The notes under the pieces: model-generated
Databases searched by the model: none
What the model saw: only the letters and a program-made list of their open reading frames with translations
What the model was told of the DNA's origin: nothing
NCBI GenBank assembly: GCA_040757355.1
Contig: JBFLWY010000046.1
Location: forward strand, 1 to 16,709
Reading direction: 5' to 3'
Length of the DNA: 16,709 nt
From: DTYU01 sp040757355
Lineage (GTDB): Bacteria > Bacillota > Desulfotomaculia > Desulfotomaculales > Ammonificaceae
Made by a program: the position numbers and the translations under genes
In this document: in pieces, positions 7,617-12,458 of the stretch
Position numbering within the stretch: the stretch's first letter is position 1
Layout: each line of letters begins with the position of its first letter

Positions 7617-7815
7617 TCTTTCTACCTCGCCGTAAGTAATCCTGCCCTGAGGCCACCGATTCCATATCAATCCTTGCCAAAGACCCGCCCGGATTTGCCA
7701 GTACAAGGAAAAACACCGCCGGACCAGCGCCCCGCTGTTTTGCTTCTGCTGAATACATTCGCCGGAGCGCAACGGTTTCCTCCTGAACGGAAAATCGTTC
7801 CACGTCCGGCGGCAC
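7591..7815 (-). CDS. Hypothetical 74-aa reading frame overlapping the start of yeiH-like 2, possibly frameshifted
   Basis: A GTG-started frame of 74 residues ends 26 bases inside the chosen transporter start, an arrangement typical of translational coupling. Its composition (VERFSVQEETVALRRMYSAE, then GPAVFFLVLANPGGSLARID) looks more like normal protein than the Cys/Trp-rich transporter frame over the same bases. Upstream at 7862-7824 a 12-codon frame with an AGGAAG site begins MSNIELRAM and stops. A single-base shift would join it to this frame, giving a protein of about 90 residues. No family is recognised. It may be a small real gene, a broken gene or a leader. The GTG has only a distant GAAGGG site. 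Confidence 0.35.
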   Translation of the reverse strand: MPPDVERFSVQEETVALRRMYSAEAKQRGAGPAVFFLVLANPGGSLARIDMESVASGQDYLRRGRKIGLVGQYL

Positions 7816-7947
7816 GGCTTGCTTTATCCCTTCAACATTGCTCGAAGTTCGATATTACTCATCGGTTAAAGCTTCCTAATCCGTTTTGAAATGATAGGAG
7901 GGCCTTTGCCGGGCGTTCGGAAACAGGCCCCCTGCAGGTGGCAACGG

Positions 7948-8661
7948 TCAATCCTCTCGCCCCGGATACCTGAAATGGTGCGTGATCTTGCTCGGCCAGC
8001 GTAAAAGGTAGTCACCCTCACGGGCATGGGGGCCGGCGTTATGAATCAGCAGCGGAACGCCGTCGGCGCGGCGCTTATCGGAAACAATCCCGATGTGCTC
8101 GTACGGCGGGCCGAAGACCACGATGTCCCCCGGCTGCCATTCGACCAGATTTTCACTGTCCCCGGGTTTCACGGTGGTGGTGAGTTCCCGGGCGTGGCGC
8201 CGGAAAAAGACGACCAGGTTGGACACCCGGCGGAAGTCGATGTTCGGGTCGGGGCGGCGGCCTGTTGCGCCGTAGGCGGCCGGCGCCCGCCTGATGTCCT
8301 CGTCCACCATTTCCTTCAGGTCGTAGCCGGCTGCGCGGAACGCTCGCCAGACGACGTCGGTGCAGGCGCCCCGTCCTTCCGGCGGGTAGCCGCCGACACA
8401 GTACCTTGCATCGTAGCGGGTGCGGCGCTCCGCTTCCCGGCGTGCTCCCGCGACGAAGTCCAGAGCGTCGGGCACACCGTTTTGGTTCTCGTCGGGGTCT
8501 TCAATCGTCAGCGGGATCTCCAATCCCGGTCTGAGCCGGATATCAGGCGACAGTACGCGAAGGGCATGCCCGTCTAGAAGAAGGCAACCAAATACCGTCA
8601 CCCCGGTTAAAATCGCTGTTACGATTATGATAAAGGCGGTGCGGCAGTAAACGGACGGCAC
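7948..8661 (-). CDS. DUF1287 family protein (NlpC/P60-like fold) with N-terminal membrane anchor
   Basis: This 237-residue protein matches DUF1287 along its length: TRYDARYCVGGYPP, RGACTDVVWRAFRAAGYDL with the presumed catalytic cysteine 100, PDPNIDFRRVSNLVVFFRRH, WQPGDIVVFG, HIGIVSDKR with histidine 189, and LLIHNAG. The family is related to NlpC/P60-type cysteine hydrolases; its substrate is not established. The N-terminus has an arginine followed by a hydrophobic segment (about 8-26) ending in VFGC, which could be an imperfect lipobox or a signal anchor. The enzyme domain is therefore likely outside the membrane. Residues 57-68 (DENQNGVPDALD) match the calcium-binding loop of thrombospondin type-3 repeats. 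The GTG start has AGGGGGGC about 9 bases upstream. Its neighbours suggest no pathway. Confidence 0.85.
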   Translation of the reverse strand: MPSVYCRTAFIIIVTAILTGVTVFGCLLLDGHALRVLSPDIRLRPGLEIPLTIEDPDENQNGVPDALDFVAGARREAERRTRYDARYCVGGYPPEGRGACTDVVWRAFRAAGYDLKEMVDEDIRRAPAAYGATGRRPDPNIDFRRVSNLVVFFRRHARELTTTVKPGDSENLVEWQPGDIVVFGPPYEHIGIVSDKRRADGVPLLIHNAGPHAREGDYLLRWPSKITHHFRYPGRED

Positions 8662-8714
8662 GGCTTAAAGCCCCCCTGGTCAGCTGGATGTCATCAGCGT
8701 ATTGAATTAAGATT

Positions 8715-8723
8715 ATTATAACA
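8715..8723 (-). promoter_or_regulatory. Extended -10 promoter of the DUF1287 gene
   Basis: The minus strand reads TGTTATAAT (plus 8715-8723), a perfect TGn-TATAAT extended -10 element. It lies about 55 bases upstream of the GTG start at 8661. No good -35 box is present at the expected distance, which is common for extended -10 promoters. Confidence 0.5.
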
Positions 8724-8947
8724 CCAGCCGTCTCTTAGGCATTTGGCGTTGGGTCATTCAAGGGGTTTTTTATTTGAGTTTTATCGGGGAAAATTAAAAA
8801 AGGCTAACCGGCCTGCTTGTCGGCAGACAGGCGGGGAGTAGACCGGTCTGCTAAAAGCAGGAAAGTAAGTTTTATTCAACTTTCGCACTTAATTCACAAC
8901 TCAGGGGATAAGGTTCAAACAAAGCCGCTGGCGTAGTCCCCAAGGAG

Positions 8948-9043
8948 CCCAGCACTCAGTGGATAAAGTCTGTCGGAGCATCGAACCTACTTTCGCATAC
9001 GCCGTTTATCCCGCGTAGCTTAGCTCCTACTCTGAGTGCTGGG
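8948..9043. repeat. 13-mer inverted-repeat module 1 (96 bp)
   Basis: CCCAGCACTCAGT at 8948-8960 is matched by its inverted copy TCTGAGTGCTGGG at 9031-9043 (one mismatch). Inside, a second inverted pair GGATAAA (8961-8967) and TTTATCC (9005-9011) is visible. The left end extends to CCCAGCACTCAGTGGATAA, which recurs exactly, inverted, as the right end of module 2 (9162-9180). The core sequence is unrelated to the cores of the other modules. Confidence 0.85.
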
Positions 9044-9085
9044 TAGTGCCGGTAACGCGGACACGGCGCAGGTGAGGTCAGCGAA

Positions 9086-9180
9086 CCCAGCACTCAGTTA
9101 ATGGAATACCGTCTTAGTCATCCTCTGACACATAGCCTTTCACTTTCATCGCCACGCGAGGTTATCCACTGAGTGCTGGG
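9086..9180. repeat. 13-mer inverted-repeat module 2 (95 bp)
   Basis: CCCAGCACTCAGT at 9086-9098 and its exact inverse ACTGAGTGCTGGG at 9168-9180 bound a 69-base core. The right arm extends with TTATCC (9162-9167) to match the left arm of module 1 over 19 bases in inverted orientation. Modules 1 and 2 could therefore fold separately, or together as one structure spanning 8948-9180. No flanking target-site duplication is visible. Confidence 0.85.
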
Positions 9181-9215
9181 CGCGAGTGGGCCGGTAAATA
9201 CTATAGTAGTATATC

Positions 9216-9231
9216 GTCAAAATAATTTGAC
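9216..9231. promoter_or_regulatory. 16-bp perfect palindrome, operator-like
   Basis: GTCAAAATAATTTGAC has perfect 6-bp arms (GTCAAA/TTTGAC) around ATAA, beside the AT-rich palindromic stretch ACTATAGT at about 9200-9207. It sits between repeat module 2 and the hairpin cluster. It contains TTGACA on the plus strand (9227-9232) and a TTGTCA on the minus strand, so it could overlap a promoter -35 box. No clear -10 box supports either direction. Confidence 0.35.
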
Positions 9232-9251
9232 AACATGGACCACCTATACAA

Positions 9252-9384
9252 CGTAGGACTACCAAAGCAAGCCCTTAGGAGCGAAGCCGTAGTTCGCTCA
9301 GGAACCCTGTGCCGATGTCGCGTCGGCACGGAGCACTGCGCTCCGGGGGACAACGAACAGCACGGCTGTTCAACCACAACTACG
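9252..9384 (+). ncRNA. Candidate structured RNA: four perfect hairpins closed by an outer stem
   Basis: Within 133 bases I see these stems: outer CGTAG (9252-9256) with CTACG (9380-9384); GAGCGAA (9279-9285) with TTCGCTC (9293-9299); GTGCCGA (9309-9315) with TCGGCAC (9323-9329); GGAGC (9330-9334) with GCTCC (9340-9344); and GAACAGC (9355-9361) with GCTGTTC (9365-9371). CCC at 9305-9307 can also pair with GGG at 9345-9347 around the two middle hairpins. One extension (T9308 with G9330) is a U-G pair only if the plus strand is transcribed, a weak hint of strand; it would compete with the GGAGC stem for G9330. The element ends 41 bases before the DUF5665 start, so it could be its leader. It matches no riboswitch I recognise. 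A relic of an insertion-sequence end is an alternative. Confidence 0.45.
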
Positions 9385-9425
9385 AAAGCTGAGTAAATTT
9401 TATTAACTTGGGGAAGGTGGTTTTT

Positions 9426-9725
9426 GTGGCGGCCGAAAATGAAAGAACGGACGTTAATGTGCTGGTAGAGAAAATAGAACAGCTCAGCGTGGCGATGGAG
9501 AAAATGAAGTTAGCGGAGTATGTTCAGCTGCTAGAACGGCCCTGGCGGCTGATGTACATCAACTTTATCGCCGGTATCGCACGAGGGGTGGGAATCGCAG
9601 TCGGGTTTACCGTTCTGGGGGCGGTCGCCGTTTACGTCTTGCGCGACGTGGTAGCTGCAAATCTCCCCGGGATAGGAAAGTTTATCGCGGAAATAGTGCG
9701 TATGGTGGAACTACACTTGTATTAA
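9426..9725 (+). CDS. DUF5665 family small membrane protein (99 aa)
   Basis: This is a 99-residue protein with a polar, helical N-terminal half (ENERTDVNVLVEKIEQLSVAMEKMKLAEYVQLLERPWRLM). A hydrophobic, glycine-rich half follows (NFIAGIARGVGIAVGFTVLG, then AVAVYVLRDVV) and then LPGIGKFIAEIV. This order matches the DUF5665 family, found mainly in Firmicutes and of unknown function. The helical front may be a short cytoplasmic coiled coil, with one or two membrane helices behind it. I chose GTG at 9426 because GGGAAGGTGG lies just upstream. An in-frame TTG at 9408 would add six residues but has no ribosome site. The gene stands alone, bracketed by the 13-mer repeat clusters at 8948-9180 and 9801-9977 and preceded by the hairpin cluster at 9252-9384. 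Confidence 0.8.
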   Translation: MAAENERTDVNVLVEKIEQLSVAMEKMKLAEYVQLLERPWRLMYINFIAGIARGVGIAVGFTVLGAVAVYVLRDVVAANLPGIGKFIAEIVRMVELHLY

Positions 9726-9800
9726 TTTTAGTAGGAGTCGTTCACGACGCGTCGCCACCGGCAACGAAAATGATTCAATTGCTTGGGCTTCGGGACCCCA

Positions 9801-9977
9801 CCCAGCACTCAGTAAGATCTTTGAAGTTTAACCCAGCACTCAATGCAGTCCTTGAGTGATGGGCATTAGACTAATGAAGGTCTTTCCTCCGAAGTTCAAA
9901 AAGTCCCATTGAGTGCTGGGCACTCAGGCCAATGAAGGTTTCTCCGTTGAAGTGTAAAAGCTGCACTGAGTGCTGGG
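9801..9977. repeat. Nested 13-mer repeat cluster (177 bp) upstream of the yteA-like gene
   Basis: Five copies are present: CCCAGCACTCAGT at 9801-9813, CCCAGCACTCAAT at 9832-9844, then inverted CTTGAGTGATGGG at 9851-9863, ATTGAGTGCTGGG at 9908-9920 and ACTGAGTGCTGGG at 9965-9977. The outer pair (CAGT/ACTG) and the inner pair (CAAT/ATTG) are each perfectly complementary, so the G-to-A change is compensated. The right half is a diverged tandem duplication with a 57-base period (9861-9920 and 9918-9977) sharing AATGAAGGT. With the short sequence 9726-9800, in which I see nothing else, it fills the gap between the DUF5665 and yteA-like genes. Confidence 0.85.
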
Positions 9978-9984
9978 CTGTCAC

Positions 9985-9990
9985 TATAAG
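9985..9990 (+). promoter_or_regulatory. Possible -10 box of the yteA-like gene, adjoining the last 13-mer
   Basis: TATAAG at 9985-9990 lies 36 bases before the ATG and about 20 bases before the AGGAGG ribosome site (10011-10016). The -35 position would fall at the start of the last 13-mer copy (9965-9977), but it has no good TTGACA match. If the promoter is real, the repeat occupies its spacer. Confidence 0.3.
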
Positions 9991-10025
9991 GTTAAACGTC
10001 TATTTTTACAAGGAGGCACGGTTTA

Positions 10026-10652
10026 ATGGACGAAGCCAGACAGGCGCATTTTAAGGAGTGGCTCATCAGGGAGCGGGAAGAATTAAGGCGGCGGATTGAA
10101 ACGATCGACGAAACGGGGCTGGAGATGCCGCTCGGGCAATCGATCGGCGAACTGTCGCTTTACGACAACCACCCGGCGGACGTCGCCAGCGAGGTTTTTG
10201 AGCGGTCGAAAGACCTGGCTTTAAAGGATGATGCGGAACTCAAGCTGAGGGCGGTCGAGGACGCTCTGGCCAAGATGGAATCGGGGCGCTACGGGTACTG
10301 CGAGGTGTGCGGCATTCCAATCCCGGTCGAACGGCTTGAAGCGGTGCCCTACACGACGATGTGCCGTGAATGCAAGGAGGGGCAAGAAGAGCAGGCAAGG
10401 CAGCGGGTCCGGCCGGTGGAAGAAACGGTCCTGCGGACTCCCTGGACGCGGCCGGACAGTGACAGTTTAATTTACGACCAGGAGGACGCCTGGCAAGACG
10501 CAGCCCAGCACGGTCTTTCCACGGAGATCGAAGAATTGGAGGAGGAGGACCGCGGCTCCGTGGCGGATGTAGACGAAATTCCTTATTACAAGAGCGATGG
10601 TTTTTTCTACCGTGATGACCGGGTCCGGAAGGGAAAGCCAGCAGGTGGATAA
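10026..10652 (+). CDS. yteA: YteA-type TraR/DksA zinc-finger protein (208 aa)
   Basis: This 208-residue protein is of the YteA branch of the DksA/TraR family. The N-terminal part (about 1-35) is a charged coiled-coil-like helix. It is followed by the YteA signature SLYDNHPADVASEVFERSKD (about 44-63) and a second helix. The C4 zinc finger reads YCEVCGIPIPVERLEAVPYT then MCRECKE, with cysteines 92, 95, 113 and 116 all present. An acidic C-terminal tail (EELEEEDRGSVADVDEIPYY) completes it. DksA relatives bind RNA polymerase through its secondary channel. The function of the Firmicute YteA branch is not settled, so a transcription-modulating role is inference. The start is well fixed by AGGAGG 9 bases upstream of the ATG. 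The gene lies immediately downstream of the 13-mer cluster. Confidence 0.9.
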   Translation: MDEARQAHFKEWLIREREELRRRIETIDETGLEMPLGQSIGELSLYDNHPADVASEVFERSKDLALKDDAELKLRAVEDALAKMESGRYGYCEVCGIPIPVERLEAVPYTTMCRECKEGQEEQARQRVRPVEETVLRTPWTRPDSDSLIYDQEDAWQDAAQHGLSTEIEELEEEDRGSVADVDEIPYYKSDGFFYRDDRVRKGKPAGG

Positions 10653-10691
10653 GGTTACTCAGGCGATGTTTTTTTCGTAAGGGGGAGGATT

Positions 10692-10775
10692 TTGCAGTAC
10701 AAAGACGAATATTTCAAAGTTAGGCTTAACCGGGCAATAGAATATAAACAGGATATCAGAGAAAATGATGCTTGA
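10692..10775 (+). CDS. Possible 27-codon leader frame coupled to the polyprenyl synthase gene
   Basis: TTG at 10692 opens a 27-codon frame ending in TGA at 10773-10775. It begins MQYKDEYFKVRLNRAIEY when TTG is read as Met. It overlaps the synthase start (ATG 10765) by 11 bases. The strong GGGGGAGG site (10681-10688) lies just upstream of this TTG, though spaced only 3 bases away. The synthase ATG itself has only a weak site (AGGATATCAGAG). Translation of this short frame could therefore deliver ribosomes to the synthase start. Alternatively the purine run may be fortuitous. The product matches no family I know. Confidence 0.35.
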   Translation: MQYKDEYFKVRLNRAIEYKQDIRENDA

Positions 10776-11733
10776 TTTTTTTAATGAAATCAAGGATGAT
10801 TTGTCTTATATTGAAGCACAGTTGAGGGTGGTTGTAACAAGTTCTAAAACAACGCTTGGGGACGCCGCCGATCATTTGTTTGCCGCCGGAGGGAAACGCC
10901 TGCGCCCGGCTTTTGCTCTTTTTAGCGGTCATTTCGGTCGTTACGATCTGCTGAAAGTAGCGCCGCTGGCAGTTGCCGTGGAGCTCATACACATGGCCAC
11001 CCTGGTTCACGACGATGTGGTCGACGGTGCGTTTGTCCGGCGCGGCCGGCCCACGGTGCAGGCGCTCTGGGACAACAAGGTTGCTATAAATACGGGGGAT
11101 ATGCTTTTCGCCAGGGCGATTGAAATCATTGCCGGTTATGCGGAGCCGGCCGTCAGTAGAAAAATGGCGGCCACCTGTATGGAGGTGTGTACGGGCGAGT
11201 TTGCCCAGGCCGAGGCGTGCTTCGACCCCCGCCAGACCCTGCGCGGCTATTTCGGCCGCATCCGCAGGAAAACGGCCGTACTGATTGCTGCGGCATCCGA
11301 GCTCGGTGCCCTGGTTTGCGGTGCCCCGCGGATTGTGAGCAAGGCGTTGGGGCAATACGGCCTGGCGGTCGGGATGGCCTTTCAAGTGGTGGACGACGTC
11401 CTTGATTTGATCGCGGACGAGCGTGTATTAGGTAAGGCTACCGGCGGGGACATCCGGGAAGGGATTGCAACGCTTCCGGTGATTTACGTTTTGCGCCGTA
11501 ACGGGCGAAACCACCGCCGCCTGCAGGAAATTCTGTGCGCCCGCGAAAAGGGCGAAGCCGAGATCAGTGAGGCGATCAGGATAATCAAAGAAGAGGGTGG
11601 AGTCTCGTACAGCCTGGAAGTGGCGCGCCGGTTTGTGACGAAAGCCCAAAGAGCGCTCCGGATGCTGCCAGACATCCCCAGCAGGCAGAGACTGAACGCA
11701 ATCGCTGAATTTGTTGTAGGACGGCAGTTTTAG
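10765..11733 (+). CDS. Polyprenyl (long-chain) diphosphate synthase, heptaprenyl synthase component II type
   Basis: This 322-residue trans-prenyltransferase condenses isopentenyl diphosphate onto an allylic primer. The product would be the chain of menaquinone or a related lipid. The substrate motif GGKRLRPAF is at about 42-50. The first aspartate-rich motif DDVVD is at 83-87, followed by GRPTVQALWDNKVAINTGD, and the second, DDVLD, is at 210-214 within FQVVDDVLDLIAD. All catalytic aspartates are present. The residue five before the first motif is alanine (ATLVH-DD), which favours a long product (about C30-C40) over C15/C20. A heterodimeric partner (HepS-like) is not in the window. Its place directly before the tetrapyrrole genes suggests co-expression of quinone and haem-type cofactor synthesis. 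A second ATG at 10768 could also serve as the start. Confidence 0.9.
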   Translation: MMLDFFNEIKDDLSYIEAQLRVVVTSSKTTLGDAADHLFAAGGKRLRPAFALFSGHFGRYDLLKVAPLAVAVELIHMATLVHDDVVDGAFVRRGRPTVQALWDNKVAINTGDMLFARAIEIIAGYAEPAVSRKMAATCMEVCTGEFAQAEACFDPRQTLRGYFGRIRRKTAVLIAAASELGALVCGAPRIVSKALGQYGLAVGMAFQVVDDVLDLIADERVLGKATGGDIREGIATLPVIYVLRRNGRNHRRLQEILCAREKGEAEISEAIRIIKEEGGVSYSLEVARRFVTKAQRALRMLPDIPSRQRLNAIAEFVVGRQF

Positions 11734-11792
11734 GCTGGTTTAAGGCTTTCACCCCGCGTTCCGATAAAATGGATAGGGAGACGGGAGATTGC

Positions 11793-12458
11793 TTGGACGG
11801 GAAAAAGTTGCTTTATCCGGCTTTTATTAAGCTCAAAGACCGGCAGTGTTTGGTCGTCGGGGGCGGCAAAGTCGCCGCGCGCAAGGTTCAGATGCTGCTG
11901 GACTGCGGTGCCCATGTGCGGGTGGTGAGCCCTGAGGCTACGGGAGAGCTGGCCGTTCGGGCAGCATCCGGCGAGATCGAATGGGTTAAGCGCGGTTTTG
12001 AGGAAGGTGACACCACGGGCGCCTTTCTCGTAGTCAGCGCCACGGACGATGGAGAGGTGAATGCACGCGTGGCGCGGGAGTGCGGGGAACGGAATATTTT
12101 ACTTAACGTAGTCGATAAACCCGAGTTCTGCAGTTTTTACGTGCCTTCGGTCGTACGGCGGGGACAGTTGACAGTAGCAATATCCACCGGGGGGAAAATC
12201 CCGCTTCTGGCGCGAAGACTGAAAGAGAGATTGGAGGAAGTTTTACCGCCCGTATATGGGGATTTCCTGGACTACCTGGGTACGGTGCGCGCGGAAGTCA
12301 TTGCCCGGCACCCCGACACGAAGGAAGAACTGCTCAAAGAGATCGTCAGCCCGGAAGTTTTGGCTTGCATAGAAAAGAACGACATTGACAGGGCCAAGGA
12401 GTTGGTAGAGGGTGTTCTCAATCGTTATCGGTCTCAACCACCGGACGGCGCCGGTTGA
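11793..12458 (+). CDS. Precorrin-2 dehydrogenase / sirohydrochlorin ferrochelatase (Met8/CysG N-terminal type)
   Basis: This enzyme oxidises precorrin-2 to sirohydrochlorin with NAD+, and in bifunctional members inserts iron to give sirohaem. After YPAFIKLKDRQ the NAD-binding turn VVGGGKVAARKVQ is clear. It is followed by ARECGERNILLNVVDKPEFC, whose aspartate corresponds to the catalytic Asp of CysG/Met8, then FYVPSVVRRGQLTVAISTGG and LARRLKERLE. The length (about 221 aa) fits the stand-alone form without a methyltransferase. I chose TTG at 11793, with GGGAG 5 bases upstream; an in-frame ATG at 11769 adds eight residues but lacks a ribosome site. Its 3' end overlaps hemA by 47 bases, so the two are probably coupled. 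Whether it also chelates iron cannot be read from the sequence. Confidence 0.9.
   Translation: MDGKKLLYPAFIKLKDRQCLVVGGGKVAARKVQMLLDCGAHVRVVSPEATGELAVRAASGEIEWVKRGFEEGDTTGAFLVVSATDDGEVNARVARECGERNILLNVVDKPEFCSFYVPSVVRRGQLTVAISTGGKIPLLARRLKERLEEVLPPVYGDFLDYLGTVRAEVIARHPDTKEELLKEIVSPEVLACIEKNDIDRAKELVEGVLNRYRSQPPDGAG

Larger units (their letters stand above)
8662..9425. other. Long gene-free stretch carrying two inverted-repeat modules and a hairpin cluster
   Basis: No protein gene is supported over about 760 bases. From left to right it holds the DUF1287 promoter (8715-8723) and a G/C-rich hairpin area at 8811-8832, which is a weak terminator candidate on the minus strand (TTTTTT at 8801-8796). 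Next come two 13-mer inverted-repeat modules (8948-9043 and 9086-9180), the palindrome at 9216-9231 and the hairpin cluster at 9252-9384. The stretch ends at the DUF5665 ribosome site (9412-9420). Confidence 0.7.

Noticed and set aside
7617..7772. N-terminal 52-residue extension of yeiH-like 2
   Set aside because: The extra residues are Cys/Trp/Arg-rich, unlike the family, and lack a ribosome site at the ATG; the TTG at 7616 fits better.
8026..8577. Plus-strand 183-codon frame opposite the DUF1287 gene
   Set aside because: The minus strand encodes a full DUF1287 domain with its expected motifs; the plus frame has no recognisable domain.
8796..8832. Minus-strand terminator at the hairpin 8811-8832 followed by TTTTTT
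   Set aside because: The stem is interrupted and the T-run is 9 bases away. It is too weak to call, and no minus-strand gene upstream needs it.
9227..9256. Plus-strand promoter starting with TTGACA at 9227
   Set aside because: No acceptable -10 box occurs 16-18 bases downstream (AACGTA and neighbours), and TATACA is only about 11 bases away.
8948..9977. CRISPR array or integron attC array
   Set aside because: The repeats occur in both orientations with spacings of 19 to over 600 bases, there are no cas or integrase genes, and no attC-type GTTRRRY/RYYYAAC core pairs flank the modules.
8948..9977. Complete transposon with 13-bp terminal inverted repeats
   Set aside because: The outer copies could be termini, but the only gene inside is DUF5665, no transposase is present and no target-site duplication is seen (flanks CAAGGAG and CTGTCAC). 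Kept only as a possible non-autonomous element.
10756..11385. Minus-strand 209-codon frame opposite the polyprenyl synthase
   Set aside because: It is antisense to an intact enzyme with both aspartate-rich motifs, and its composition is not protein-like.
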